In this document: positions 19,320-28,390 of the stretch, piece by piece | Layout of the letters: every line of letters starts with the position of its first letter | How positions within the stretch are numbered: the stretch's first letter is position 1 | Assembly (NCBI GenBank): GCA_015055835.1 | Contig: SVHJ01000001.1 | Coordinates: 98,116-162,115 of the forward strand | Length of the DNA stretch: 64,000 nt | From: Clostridiales bacterium | Lineage (GTDB): Bacteria > Bacillota > Clostridia > Christensenellales > Borkfalkiaceae | Direction: 5' to 3' | Translations under genes and position numbers: made by a program | Notes under the pieces: model-generated | What the model saw: only the letters and a program-made list of their open reading frames with translations | Told to the model about the DNA's origin: nothing | Database searches by the model: none

Positions 19320-19350
19320 AAAAGACGATTGATAAACTCAACCGTCTTTT
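19320..19350 (-). terminator. Terminator after the repeat-bearing lipoprotein
   Basis: Stem AAAAGACGNTTGA/TCAANCGTCTTTT with a T-rich tail (TGTTTTT) on the minus strand. Confidence 0.75.
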
Positions 19351-19368
19351 TAATTTGTTTTGTAGATA

Positions 19369-20670
19369 TTATTTTATAACAGTACCATTAATTTTAGCAC
19401 CGTTATTAACGAAAACGTCAAACACAGTAGCATCAATGTAACCGTTTAACTTACCACCATATAAGTAAACGTCCCCACCTGTGCCGTATGAATTACCCAT
19501 ACAACTTGACCAAGATTCATATTGATGTTCTACAGTTTCAATAGCACCACCGTACATATTAAACGTACCACCATATACGAATACTGGTTGACAACCATTT
19601 TCAACGTCAGCCGTACTTCTTTCACTAGAAACTCCAACAGTACCAGAATAAAGGTTAAGAGTTGCGCCCTCATCAATTTGGAAAGCAGAGAAACCTACGT
19701 AAATGCCACCGTCTTGTTCTATAGAAGTATCAATAATATTTAACGTTGCACCATCTCTAACAGTAAACAATGAAACAGATAAACCTTGATAAGTTTTTTG
19801 AATAATATTGTAACCGTTTAAGTCAATAGTAACGTCGCCAATAATATTTATGTTAAGAGTAGAAGCATTTGCCCAAACGTCAATAATAACGTCTTCTGTT
19901 AACTTAACGTCACTGTCAAGTAAAATACCATTTTTTTCTACACCGCCAATTTCACACTTAATCTTTACGTTCTTCTTTTTATTACCGTTATCATCTAAAG
20001 TGTTTACCCAAGCCATTGCATCTTCAAAAGTTTCAACGTCAGCAGGAACAGTTTTATCCTTAATCGCAAGGTCTTTACCTACAGTCGTAGAATTTTCCTT
20101 AACTACAGGGGCTTCTTTAGTTTCGCCACAACCGTTATCACAAGTTGCAACAAGTTTTTCCCCATCTAAAACGTATTTTGTAAAACTATGTTCAACCATA
20201 GTACCCATTACTCTTACCGTTTCAGTTGCGCCACAGCCCTTTTCGCAAACAGCAGTTTTCGTTCTGTTTCTACCACAAGTAATTTCTTCATCATAAACGT
20301 AATTAATAAACGCATGGTGAACAGCCGTTCCATATGCCACAACAGTTTTTTTAGTGCCACAACCATTATCACAAGTTGCAGTTTTTGTTCCATCAACATC
20401 ACACTTAGCGTCGTTATTGAAAACGTAATTAGTAAACGAATGGCTAAGCGCAGTACCACTTGCCGTTTTAGTATTAGTTTCGCCACAACTACAAGTTGCA
20501 GTTTTTGTTCCATCAACACCACACTTTGCGTCGTTGTTGAAAACGTAATTAGTAAACGAATGTCTATGCGCAGGTTCACTTACTTGAGAAGGTTGCTTAC
20601 ACGCAACAGCAAAGCATGTAGCAGATACAACTATAAGCAAAACTAGCATACTCATTAAAAATTTTTTCAT
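19369..20670 (-). CDS. Lipoprotein with four His/Cys-rich 40-residue repeats and a beta-helix-like C-terminal half
   Basis: 433 residues from the ATG with good spacing to AAGGAG. N-terminal lipoprotein signal (FAVAC). Residues about 36-185 hold four repeats of the form HSFTNYVFNNDA-C-DGTKTATC--GCG, likely small metal- or disulfide-stabilised modules. The rest (about 215-433) contains runs such as IDLNGYNI, LNLYSGTVG, FNMYGGAIE and VYLYGGKLNG, typical of parallel beta-helix surface proteins. Function unknown; probably cell-surface binding. The repeat is shared with the DUF4185 protein at 24.7-27.3 kb. Confidence 0.75.
   Translation of the reverse strand: MKKFLMSMLVLLIVVSATCFAVACKQPSQVSEPAHRHSFTNYVFNNDAKCGVDGTKTATCSCGETNTKTASGTALSHSFTNYVFNNDAKCDVDGTKTATCDNGCGTKKTVVAYGTAVHHAFINYVYDEEITCGRNRTKTAVCEKGCGATETVRVMGTMVEHSFTKYVLDGEKLVATCDNGCGETKEAPVVKENSTTVGKDLAIKDKTVPADVETFEDAMAWVNTLDDNGNKKKNVKIKCEIGGVEKNGILLDSDVKLTEDVIIDVWANASTLNINIIGDVTIDLNGYNIIQKTYQGLSVSLFTVRDGATLNIIDTSIEQDGGIYVGFSAFQIDEGATLNLYSGTVGVSSERSTADVENGCQPVFVYGGTFNMYGGAIETVEHQYESWSSCMGNSYGTGGDVYLYGGKLNGYIDATVFDVFVNNGAKINGTVIK
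20371..20574. repeat. Two tandem DNA copies of the His/Cys repeat, 120-bp period
   Basis: Segments 20371-20454 and 20491-20574 match at about nine bases in ten. They encode consecutive 40-residue repeats of the lipoprotein, so the repeat has grown by recent tandem duplication. Confidence 0.8.
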
Positions 20671-20708
20671 AATCATATCTCCTTAAAAATAATAAATTTA
20701 TTAGACAT

Positions 20709-20737
20709 ATTATATCATTTTTCTTTATAAAATTCAA
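20709..20737 (-). promoter_or_regulatory. Sigma-A promoter of the repeat lipoprotein gene
   Basis: Minus-strand TTGAAT, 17-bp spacer, TATAAT, about 35 bases before the start codon. Confidence 0.75.
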
Positions 20738-20751
20738 TACCAAAAATAAAA

Positions 20752-20773
20752 AAATACGGCTTTCACCGTATTT
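20752..20773 (-). terminator. Rho gene terminator
   Basis: 8-bp stem AAATACGG/CCGTATTT followed on the minus strand by TTTTTATTTTT. Confidence 0.8.
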
Positions 20774-20780
20774 TTTAGTT

Positions 20781-22184
20781 TTACTTTTTATAAAGTTCTA
20801 TCCAAGTATCTAATTTTGCTATTAAATCTTTGTTGTTTTTACTCTTTTTCATCATTTCAAGGAGTGAGTCGGTTGCATCGTTTCTTTCTGATAAAATCTT
20901 TCTTAACTTATAAACGGTGTCAAGTTCTTCTTTTGAAAGAAGTAATTCTTCTCTTCTAGTACCCGATTTATAAAGGTCAATTGCTGGGAAAACACGGCGT
21001 TCACTTAACTCTCTAGAAAGATGAATTTCCATATTACCTGTACCTTTAAATTCTTCATAAATAACGTCGTCCATACGACTACCCGTTTCAACAAGCGCCG
21101 TTGATAAAATGGTTAAGCTACCACCCTTTTCAATATTTCTTGCAGTACCAAAAAACTTTTTAGGCATAAATAAAGCAACTGGATCAATACCACCGGATAG
21201 GGTCTTTCCTGAAGATTGAACGGTGTTGTTATACGCCCTTGTTAATTTTGTAATAGAATCCATTAAAATAACTACGTTTTTATTAACTTCTACAAGTCTT
21301 TTTGCTCTATTTATAACAAGTTCAGCCGCCCTAATATGATGTTCAGGGTTTTCGTCAAAAGTTGAATAAATAACCTCTCCTTTAACAGAACGCTTAATAT
21401 CGGTAACTTCTTCAGGTCTTTCATCAATTAATAAAACCATAAGTTTAACTTCAGGGTGATTAGTTTCAATGGCTTTTGCTATCTTTTTTAGTAACGTTGT
21501 TTTACCTGCTTTTGGTGGAGCAACTATTAAACCACGTTGTCCAAGCCCTATCGGAGAAAATAGGTCGATACATCTAATTGCTAAATCGTCATCTCCCTCA
21601 ATTTCTAAATTCAATCTATCGGTTGGATAGTAAGGAATTAAATTATCAAAATTTTCTCTTTTCAAAAACAAAGTTGGGTCAAGGTCGTTTATTCTTAAAA
21701 CCTCTTGTAAAGCAGGAGAACTATCCTTAGAAGGCTTTGCAAGCGCCCTAACTTTGTCGCCACGGCGAAGATTATACTTTCTTATGTTTTGCATAGAAAC
21801 GTAAATATCTTCTTTAGAGTTTTCGTAATTATTAACCCTTAAAAAACCGTAACCTGATACGTGTTGTTCTAAAACGCCCTCTGCCTCAATAAACTCTTCC
21901 GTTTCAACAGGGTTGTCGGCAAAATCTAAACTTCTTTTTGCCAAAAGTTCATCATCTTCAACGTAATAAGGCGTTAAATCTATCTTTATTTTTTTAGGCG
22001 CGCCCTTTTTGTTTGGAGTGGTTGGCAATATTTCTTTATTTTGTATTTTAATAATAGTTTCAACAAGTTCTTCTTTTGAAAGCGAAGTAGAAGACTTAAC
22101 CCCTATTACACTACCAATTTCACGAACTATACTTAAATGAAGGCTTGTTAGTTCCTCAGCCGTAAAGATTTTTAATTGTTTCAT
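20781..22184 (-). CDS. rho: Transcription termination factor Rho
   Basis: 467 residues. N-terminal Rho-N domain (about 1-50), cold-shock-like RNA-binding domain ([20 protein letters not shown], about 112-150) and a RecA-type ATPase with Walker [10 protein letters not shown] and the R-loop/Q-loop parts [22 protein letters not shown] hexameric helicase that ends transcription. It has its own terminator; the upstream region holds a small palindrome (around 22218-22234) and no clear attenuator. Confidence 0.97.
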   Translation of the reverse strand: MKQLKIFTAEELTSLHLSIVREIGSVIGVKSSTSLSKEELVETIIKIQNKEILPTTPNKKGAPKKIKIDLTPYYVEDDELLAKRSLDFADNPVETEEFIEAEGVLEQHVSGYGFLRVNNYENSKEDIYVSMQNIRKYNLRRGDKVRALAKPSKDSSPALQEVLRINDLDPTLFLKRENFDNLIPYYPTDRLNLEIEGDDDLAIRCIDLFSPIGLGQRGLIVAPPKAGKTTLLKKIAKAIETNHPEVKLMVLLIDERPEEVTDIKRSVKGEVIYSTFDENPEHHIRAAELVINRAKRLVEVNKNVVILMDSITKLTRAYNNTVQSSGKTLSGGIDPVALFMPKKFFGTARNIEKGGSLTILSTALVETGSRMDDVIYEEFKGTGNMEIHLSRELSERRVFPAIDLYKSGTRREELLLSKEELDTVYKLRKILSERNDATDSLLEMMKKSKNNKDLIAKLDTWIELYKK

Positions 22185-22327
22185 TTTATACCTCTTGGAA
22201 AAATTAAAAAATAATTGAAAGTAGTTAAACTACTTAAATAGAAAAAAATTAAAATAATAAAACGCCTTAAGAAAAGGCTACTATTATTTTACCACAAAAA
22301 ATTTTTTTTGAAAACAATTTTTATAAA

Positions 22328-23200
22328 TTATTTATTATAAACTGCGTTAAAAACGTGCTTAGCGTAAGCCCCTGCGACGTTTTTTCCCGAAATATCTTCA
22401 ATTTCCTTAAAAAACGCGTTTGAATTAACTTCACAAATATAATCTTTTTGATTTTTAGATATAATATCAACACCAGCGTAGTCAAGTCCTAACGCCTTAA
22501 CTGCGTTTAGTGCTAAACTTTCTTGCTCTTTTGAAAGCGAAATAAGTTTACCCTTTCCACCAAGCCCAATATTTGAACGAAAATCATTTTCATTTTCCCT
22601 TTGCATTGAAGAAATTACTTTACCACCAACTACTATTACCCTAATATCCTTACCTAGTCCGTCACCGATATATTCTTGGTATAAGTGTGGATAAAGTTTA
22701 AGTTTATCAAATAAATCTTTTAGTTCTTTTTTGTTTTTTGCAAGGTAAACCTCTCTACCCATTGAGCCGTAAACGTTTTTAACCACTATCGGGTAAGAAA
22801 GTTCTTTTTCCACTTCTAAAATAAACTTATCGTCATCTGTGCTTTTGTACATAATAGGCGACGGCAAAGTTTTAGGCATAGCAATATTTTTGTTAGCCAA
22901 AAAAATATAGGTTATCATTTTATCGTCGCAAAGTTCAATTGCGTTTGCGCTGTTAAATACCCTATACCCTGCCTTTTCAAGCATTTTTGCAACGTGAATA
23001 TTTTTGTCTAAAAAAATTACAAAATCAACCTTGCCTATATTACTTTTAACAACCCCGTTTTCAATATAAGTAATAACTTCGTTACCCTTTTTTTTGGTTA
23101 ACAAAACGCCTAATTTATTAAATTCTTCGGTTAGCCTTTCCACTTGATTTATGGTTGACTCATTAGAAAAGTATCCGTTAGTAATAACTAATCCTTGCAT
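22328..23200 (-). CDS. RimK/LysX-like ATP-grasp ligase
   Basis: 290 residues. ATP-grasp fold: CDDKMITYIFLANKNIAMPKTLPS, KNVYGSMGREVYLA, QEYIGDGLGKDIRVIVVGGK and CEVNSNAFFKEIE match the nucleotide- and metal-binding blocks of the RimK family, which joins an amino acid or peptide carboxylate to an amine. Substrate unknown. It overlaps the flavoprotein gene by 13 bases. Confidence 0.85.
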   Translation of the reverse strand: MQGLVITNGYFSNESTINQVERLTEEFNKLGVLLTKKKGNEVITYIENGVVKSNIGKVDFVIFLDKNIHVAKMLEKAGYRVFNSANAIELCDDKMITYIFLANKNIAMPKTLPSPIMYKSTDDDKFILEVEKELSYPIVVKNVYGSMGREVYLAKNKKELKDLFDKLKLYPHLYQEYIGDGLGKDIRVIVVGGKVISSMQRENENDFRSNIGLGGKGKLISLSKEQESLALNAVKALGLDYAGVDIISKNQKDYICEVNSNAFFKEIEDISGKNVAGAYAKHVFNAVYNK

Positions 23201-24378
23201 TTTAAAATATCCTTTACTGCTAAATAACTACTTGAAAACGCCCATTGAAGATTATATCCACCAGAATCTCCGTCAACGTCTAACATTTCGCCAACTATGT
23301 AAAGCCCTTTAACAAGTTTACTTTCCATAGTTTTTTCATTAATATCAGTCGTATCTACGCCACCCTTAGTTACTTGAGCATAGTCAAACCCTAAACTACC
23401 AGTAACTTTAATTTCAAACGCCTTTAAAGTTTTAACTATATCTTCAATTTTATTTGAGTTAGCCTTTTTTATAACTGCCTTACCGATTTGTTTATTGATT
23501 ATACCTGTAAACAAATCTTCATCAGTTAAGTAAGGCGCAGTTAATTGTTTGTTTTTTAATATTTCAATAATTTTATCGCTTTCAAAATTAGGCATAAAAT
23601 CAACAACTATTTTAGCGTTATCGTTTTTAAGTAAATGCCCTGAAAGTTGGAAGATAACAGGCCCACTAACGCCGTACTCAGTAAAAAGTAGTTCGCCAGC
23701 CGTTTCCTTAACGAATTTGCCGTTAACAAACCCTTTTACTAAAGCGTCAATTCTAAGTCCGTGTAAACCCTTGATGTCTTTTATTTCCGTTTTAAGTTGA
23801 ACAAGCGCAGGGGTTAACTTAGTTAATTTATGTGAAAAAGGTTTTAATAGGTCGTAACTTTTTCCGTCAGTTCCAAACTGTTTTGAAGATTTACCACCAC
23901 AAGCAAAAATAACCTTTTTTGCCTTTATAACTTCATTTCCGTTAGTAATTAAAAAGTAATCTTTTTCCTTTTTAACGCTACTAACGAAAAACTCCGTCTT
24001 TACTTCTACATTTAAATCTTCAAGTTTATAACGCATAAGGTCTAAAACGGAAGAGGCTTGTTTAGAAAGTGGGTAAACTTTATTATCTTTTACCGTTGTA
24101 ACTAACCCTAATTCTTCAAAAAAAGCAATTAAGTCTTTATTTGTAAAGTTAGATATTGCGTAGTTAAAAAAGCCGTCGTTATAACTATAATAGTTAACGT
24201 TTGAAAGGTTTTTATTAGTGATATTGCCTTGTCCGTTACCAGTAACGGCAAGTTTTTTACCAATTCTATTTAGGCGTTCTAATAAAATTATATTTTCCGC
24301 GCCAAGAGCCTTTGCTAAATTTATTGAGGCAAAAATACCACCTGCGCCACCACCGATAACGGCAACTTCTTTTACCAT
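23188..24378 (-). CDS. NAD(P)/FAD-dependent oxidoreductase, HI0933/BaiN-like
   Basis: 396 residues. N-terminal dinucleotide-binding motif VIGGGAGGIFASINLAKALG, then GKKLAVTGNGQGNITN and the C-terminal block GLYIVGEMLDVDGDSGGYNLQWAFSSS, both hallmarks of the HI0933 flavoprotein family. Members include BaiN, proposed in bile acid dehydroxylation, but for most the substrate is unknown. Overlaps the ATP-grasp gene and is transcribed ahead of it. Confidence 0.9.
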   Translation of the reverse strand: MVKEVAVIGGGAGGIFASINLAKALGAENIILLERLNRIGKKLAVTGNGQGNITNKNLSNVNYYSYNDGFFNYAISNFTNKDLIAFFEELGLVTTVKDNKVYPLSKQASSVLDLMRYKLEDLNVEVKTEFFVSSVKKEKDYFLITNGNEVIKAKKVIFACGGKSSKQFGTDGKSYDLLKPFSHKLTKLTPALVQLKTEIKDIKGLHGLRIDALVKGFVNGKFVKETAGELLFTEYGVSGPVIFQLSGHLLKNDNAKIVVDFMPNFESDKIIEILKNKQLTAPYLTDEDLFTGIINKQIGKAVIKKANSNKIEDIVKTLKAFEIKVTGSLGFDYAQVTKGGVDTTDINEKTMESKLVKGLYIVGEMLDVDGDSGGYNLQWAFSSSYLAVKDILKCKD

Positions 24379-24497
24379 TTTATTCTTTCCTTAAGTTTAT
24401 TTAGTACAGTATAACACACTTTTTAAAGTTTTTCCATAAAAAGTTGACTAAAAATATTTTTTATGTTAAAGTTTATAAAAAATAAAGGAAAGTAAAA

Positions 24498-24668
24498 ATG
24501 GCAAATATTTTTAAGTTTTTAGGGAACAATATTTTATACTTAGTGGTATTTATTTTAAGTATATGCTTAATAATAGGCGCATCTTTTTTATACAAATATT
24601 TAGTTAAAAAGTTAGAAGAAAAAAAGGAAAAAGCAAAAACTGAAAAAGAAGGCAACAAAAAAGACTAA
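24498..24668 (+). CDS. Small single-pass membrane protein
   Basis: 56 residues. AAAGGA lies 9 bases upstream of the ATG. One hydrophobic helix (about 13-33, LYLVVFILSICLIIGASFLY), then a highly charged Lys/Glu tail (KKLEEKKEKAKTEKEGNKKD) that should face the cytoplasm. A TTGACT box lies upstream (24442-24447) with a TAAAGT 17 bases later, and a terminator follows directly. Gene-like signals are good; function unknown. Antisense ORF over the same stretch lacks such signals. Confidence 0.7.
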   Translation: MANIFKFLGNNILYLVVFILSICLIIGASFLYKYLVKKLEEKKEKAKTEKEGNKKD

Positions 24669-24690
24669 CGAGTTCGTTAGTCTTTTTTTT
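24663..24690. terminator. Bidirectional terminator between small membrane protein and DUF4185 gene
   Basis: 9-bp stem GACTAACGA/TCGTTAGTC with a 2-base loop. T-run on the plus side and TTTTTTG on the minus side, between convergent genes. Confidence 0.85.
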
Positions 24691-27310
24691 ATGATTTTGT
24701 TATAAGCCCTTTACCCACGTATGAACGGTAAACCATATCAACATCTCTCCATCTACTAAACACAAAGTAGAAGTTGCCGTTATTATCTACCCACTTTTCG
24801 TTTAGGTATGCGCCGTAAAGATTACGAGTGTCTTGCGTACCGATAAGTTTGTTTTGTAGCAGGGTTTGCTTATCACTCCACTCTCCGTATAAACTTGCAG
24901 AGTAGCGAACTACAATTTCAACTGCGTTTACGTCTAAATAACTCATAACCCATTGATCAATGTAAGGGTTATACGCCACCGACATATTTGAAAGTTTTTC
25001 ATCAACGATAAATATTGCATCGTCAATTTCTTTACTCCAAATAGGAGTTTTTCCATCATATCCTACTAAATATTCGTAAGCACTAAAAGTTTCAAAATTT
25101 TCTATCTTAACTCTACCAAGTTTTAAACCACTCGTTCTATATCCACCACGACCAAATATATAAATATATCCGTCGTTACCATTAATTGGGTAAATTTGTG
25201 TAAAATGATAACCTTCGTGCTCTGCTAAATTTATGTTAAACTTTTGAGTTGCAGAAATACTTGTCGCATCAATATCAAGATTAACAAGTTTTTGCAAAGT
25301 CGTTGCATTAAGTCCCGTGCCGTTAATACCACTACCTTCTGAGTGGTCAACCCAAGTTAGGTCAGGCACTCTTACCCAAGTTACGCCACCGTCAACCGAC
25401 TTAATACAACCACCATAGTTGTTTTTGTCAATACGGTTTGACGTGCCGTGTCTTGAGAAATAGAATATGTAAATTGCACCGTCTATTTCAATACCACCAG
25501 AATAAATTTTGGTCGTTTCATAAGAGCCGTTATGTAGTGATGCTAAAGGACTTTCAGCATACTCCGTACTTGACCAACCATTTGAAGTCCAAAAATATTC
25601 AAGTTGTAAGTTATCTGAAAGGTCAGTATCTCTTGTTTTACCAATTACGCCACTACGCCAGTTTTCACTTGAAACATTATCTTCAACGCTAAAGGTATCG
25701 CCAAAAAGTAGTAAGGTTTCACCGTTTGAAAGGTTAACTGAAATACCAAGGTCAGTACCACCTATATCCCAAGTTTCAAGCGTGTTGTTTCCTGCATCGT
25801 CGTTTTCACATATAAACGAACCTAACACGCTAATATCGCTAAACGTTGCGTCGCAAACAAGTCTAGTGCCAAATGCAGTTACAGTATATTTTGAGCCACA
25901 ACCATAATCGCAAGTTGCCGTTTTTGTACCGTCTTTTTTGTCGGTTGCATCGTTGTTATAAATATAGTTAGTAAAACTATGCTCTAACTTATTAACGTAA
26001 TTATCTTTATAACTTTTCCCACAAGAACATTTGTATTCAGTATAGCCTTGTTCAGTGCAAGTTGGGTTTATTACCGTTTGTACGTAAACGTGTTTGTGAG
26101 AAGAAAGTTCTTCTTCAGGGAAAATATCCTCAGCATCGCCAGGTCCTAAAATATTTACTCCTTCAATAATACCAATTAAAGCCTTCTCACTACTTGTGCT
26201 TGAGCTAATAACGTAACCTTCATCGTTTGTTAGAGTTTTTCTTTCGCCGTTTATTATTATCGATACTCTGTAGTAAACACTCTTCCCTTCAAGTTCTTGG
26301 TAATACGACCAATCGCTTCCTTCTTTTGCACTTATCGTAACGATATTTCCATTATATAAAATTTCATAAGGCGATTCGTAAGTGTTGTATCCTTCAATTA
26401 TATCTGCGTATGGATTAGTTACTTCTACTTTACTTCCAACTATCGTTATATTTACTACCCCGTCTATATAACTCTTTATGATTTTTAGTTCCTTACTTGT
26501 AAATCTACTATAATATCCGTCACTAGTATCCGTAACATAAACTTCATCTAACGTAGTTACCCTATCTTTATATGCTTTTAATGCTACTTCGTATATACTT
26601 CTTGCACATTTTTCATCATAGTTTGCATAAATATCAAAAGTACTTTCGTCAGCATAAGTAACCGTTACAAAGCCTCTTGCTACGAAATCTCTTGCATAGT
26701 TGTACGTTAAAATGTTTACGATACTACCTTTTACGTAACTGTAATCTCCCTCTACGTCGTAATACATATTCTTACAATTTGTTAATAATCCCTTTTCGCC
26801 GTTTGGATAATTTTCAATTGTAAATTCATCATTTACAGTATCAAGTGGCGCTATCAACGTATACCACGAAATTTTTTCTGCAATATTCGTGTTCGTTATA
26901 TCGTATTTCGTTCTAAATTCTAAACCTGTTGGTTTGTTTTGTACAAGTTTTATACTCGCTCCCTTTACCATTTCGAGTTTAATAAATACGGCTTCAAAGG
27001 TTACGTCTTCTACAATACTCGTAACGTCTACTATCGAGTTTGCTTTATACAAACCTAAACTTTCATTATACCAACCTATGAATTGATAACCTTCTTCACT
27101 ATAGTTCGGCGCGTCAAGTAATACGCTACTGGTATTGGTATCAATTACTGTTCCTTCTACCTCATAAGAAATATTATATCCAACATCAAGCACTGCAATA
27201 GCACTATTACCAGTTTCAACTGCCGTAGCACCAAACGGCAACGTACTTAAGGAAAACAATGCTGACAAGGTTAAAGTCAACGCCAAAAATTTTACCAGTA
27301 CTTTTTTCAT
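24689..27310 (-). CDS. Large secreted DUF4185 (GH183-like) protein with His/Cys repeat
   Basis: 873 residues from the ATG that follows AAGGAGG by 6 bases. Signal peptide (about 1-30). An InlB/Flg_new-type repeat (EEGYQFIGWYNESLGLYKANSIVDV) is near 65-100. Then two less defined domains, and two Cys/His repeats (about 475-560) of the HSFTNYIYNNDA type. The C-terminal third is a DUF4185 five-bladed propeller (GGTDLG, LLFGDTF, NWRSGVIG, NMSVAYNPYIDQW). DUF4185 includes GH183 endo-D-arabinanases, so a secreted furanosidase is plausible. Divergent from an XRE regulator with shared palindromes. Confidence 0.82.
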   Translation of the reverse strand: MKKVLVKFLALTLTLSALFSLSTLPFGATAVETGNSAIAVLDVGYNISYEVEGTVIDTNTSSVLLDAPNYSEEGYQFIGWYNESLGLYKANSIVDVTSIVEDVTFEAVFIKLEMVKGASIKLVQNKPTGLEFRTKYDITNTNIAEKISWYTLIAPLDTVNDEFTIENYPNGEKGLLTNCKNMYYDVEGDYSYVKGSIVNILTYNYARDFVARGFVTVTYADESTFDIYANYDEKCARSIYEVALKAYKDRVTTLDEVYVTDTSDGYYSRFTSKELKIIKSYIDGVVNITIVGSKVEVTNPYADIIEGYNTYESPYEILYNGNIVTISAKEGSDWSYYQELEGKSVYYRVSIIINGERKTLTNDEGYVISSSTSSEKALIGIIEGVNILGPGDAEDIFPEEELSSHKHVYVQTVINPTCTEQGYTEYKCSCGKSYKDNYVNKLEHSFTNYIYNNDATDKKDGTKTATCDYGCGSKYTVTAFGTRLVCDATFSDISVLGSFICENDDAGNNTLETWDIGGTDLGISVNLSNGETLLLFGDTFSVEDNVSSENWRSGVIGKTRDTDLSDNLQLEYFWTSNGWSSTEYAESPLASLHNGSYETTKIYSGGIEIDGAIYIFYFSRHGTSNRIDKNNYGGCIKSVDGGVTWVRVPDLTWVDHSEGSGINGTGLNATTLQKLVNLDIDATSISATQKFNINLAEHEGYHFTQIYPINGNDGYIYIFGRGGYRTSGLKLGRVKIENFETFSAYEYLVGYDGKTPIWSKEIDDAIFIVDEKLSNMSVAYNPYIDQWVMSYLDVNAVEIVVRYSASLYGEWSDKQTLLQNKLIGTQDTRNLYGAYLNEKWVDNNGNFYFVFSRWRDVDMVYRSYVGKGLITKS

Positions 27311-27335
27311 CTTAAGCCTCCTTATATCTAATGCG

Positions 27336-27351
27336 TACATTATATAATGTA
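27336..27351. promoter_or_regulatory. Palindromic operator TACATTATATAATGTA
   Basis: Perfect 16-bp palindrome in the divergent promoter region of the DUF4185 gene and the XRE gene; it contains TATAAT, so a bound repressor would block the -10 box. A second, imperfect copy is 40 bases away. Confidence 0.65.
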
Positions 27352-27375
27352 AAAGTCTAGTTGTCAAACATTTTT

Positions 27376-27393
27376 GTGTTATATAATGTACAC
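27376..27393. promoter_or_regulatory. Second palindromic operator copy, GTGTTATATAATGTACAC
   Basis: 18 bp, palindromic except for the central region, with the same TATATAATGTA core as 27336-27351. It covers the -10 region of the XRE gene, which suggests autoregulation. Confidence 0.6.
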
Positions 27394-27416
27394 AATAGAT
27401 AATGTAGGTGTTAGTT

Positions 27417-27620
27417 ATGAAATTAAGAATAAAAGAAATTTTAGAAGAAAAAGGTAAAACAAAATATTGGTTGTATGTTCAACTAGGTTTAAGCTATCAA
27501 AACTTTAATAAAATAATAAATAACCAAACTTCAAGCATTAAATTTGAAAATTTAAAAACAATTTGCGACATTTTAGAGTGTTCTCCAAACGATTTATTTG
27601 AAGAATATTATAAAAAATAA
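27417..27620 (+). CDS. Small XRE-family regulator
   Basis: 67 residues from the ATG, not the GTG 9 bases upstream, because AGGTG lies 6 bases before the ATG. Almost all of it is a Cro/CI helix-turn-helix (KEILEEKGKTKYWLYVQLGLSYQNFNKIINNQ...CDILECSPNDLFEEYY), YozG-like. It is divergent from the secreted DUF4185 gene and is the likely binder of the shared palindromes. Confidence 0.82.
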   Translation: MKLRIKEILEEKGKTKYWLYVQLGLSYQNFNKIINNQTSSIKFENLKTICDILECSPNDLFEEYYKK

Positions 27621-27642
27621 AAAACGGCTAATCAGCCGTTTT
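27621..27642. terminator. Bidirectional terminator after the XRE gene
   Basis: 9-bp stem AAAACGGCT/AGCCGTTTT, loop AATC, T-runs both sides, between convergent genes. Confidence 0.85.
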
Positions 27643-27996
27643 TTTTAAGTTTACCGTTAAAATGCCGGAAATCATACCTATTACACTAACGAAAATTAGG
27701 TCGATAAAAAATTTATAGTTAAACAAAAACTCTCCGTTTATAATAAAAAATATAGTATAAATTATAATCGTAGCAACTAGCCCTGTTAAAAGTCCTTTTA
27801 AAAACCCCATTTTCCCTTTTATTGTGAAAAAACAACCGATAAATACTGCTATAACTTTAATAAACTGGTTTACTGGCAGGATAACCTTTTCGGGTATTTT
27901 ACAAAGTTTTATAATAAACCCAAAAAGCAAAACGAATAAAAGTGTTAATATAACCGTTAGTGCTATCGAAGAAAACAAATTGCCTTTTTTTGACAT
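27628..27996 (-). CDS. TIGR04086-type membrane protein
   Basis: 122 residues from the ATG at 27994-27996 (MSKKGNLF); the longer frame would start inside a hairpin. Four hydrophobic helices and little else; the GFLKGLLTGL segment fits TIGR04086, found in Firmicutes next to yajC. Function unknown. Its ribosome binding site (GAGGA) is inside the 3' arm of a long hairpin. Confidence 0.75.
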   Translation of the reverse strand: MSKKGNLFSSIALTVILTLLFVLLFGFIIKLCKIPEKVILPVNQFIKVIAVFIGCFFTIKGKMGFLKGLLTGLVATIIIYTIFFIINGEFLFNYKFFIDLIFVSVIGMISGILTVNLKKTAD

Positions 27997-27999
27997 AAA

Positions 28000-28045
28000 A
28001 AAATCCTCGCAAAAATTTAGATATCTAAACTTATGCAAGGATTTT
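28000..28045 (-). terminator. Long hairpin between yajC and the TIGR04086 gene, overlapping its ribosome binding site
   Basis: Arms AAAATCCT/AGGATTTT, GCA/TGC and TTTAGAT/ATCTAAA form about 20 pairs with mismatches. On the minus strand the stem is followed by a T-run that leads straight into the next ATG, so it may be both a terminator and a translational block. Confidence 0.75.
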
Positions 28046-28066
28046 GTTTTTTATACCAAAAACTAA

Positions 28067-28390
28067 TTAGTCTTTATCTTTAGCGTCAACTCTGTAAATT
28101 GCAGCTTTGTCAAATTTAATATAGTTTTTATCAGCGCTTGTACCAGTTTCTAAAACGATATAGTTTTTGTCGTCGTTAATTTCAACAACTGAACCGATAA
28201 TTCCACCGATAGTTGTGATTGTATCACCCTTTTTAATTCCGTTAATCATATCTTGTTGTTGCTTTTGTCTTTTCTTATTTTGTCTTGAAGAGAAAACAAA
28301 GAACACGATAATTAAAACGAATAGAACACCCATAATGATATATGAACCCCAAGGTGTTTGTTGTGCTTCTTCAAATAAATTAAATAACAT
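28067..28390 (-). CDS. yajC: Preprotein translocase accessory subunit YajC
   Basis: 107 residues with one N-terminal membrane helix (about 17-36), then RQNKKRQKQQQDMINGIKKGDTITTIGGIIGSVVEI, the diagnostic YajC cytoplasmic block. Part of the Sec-YidC-SecDF assembly. Follows tgt, a common arrangement; GGGGAG precedes the start. Confidence 0.96.
   Translation of the reverse strand: MLFNLFEEAQQTPWGSYIIMGVLFVLIIVFFVFSSRQNKKRQKQQQDMINGIKKGDTITTIGGIIGSVVEINDDKNYIVLETGTSADKNYIKFDKAAIYRVDAKDKD

Noticed and set aside
20371..20574. Regular 120-bp repeats considered as a CRISPR-like array
   Set aside because: The period is a multiple of three within a reading frame, the copies are long and contiguous, and no cas gene is present.
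19850..20646. Overlapping plus-strand ORFs of up to 152 codons over the repeat lipoprotein
   Set aside because: They come from the repeat in the opposite frame; no signals and no family.
24473..24658. Minus-strand ORF of 61 codons
   Set aside because: It overlaps the plus-strand small membrane protein, which has RBS, promoter and terminator; the minus frame has none.
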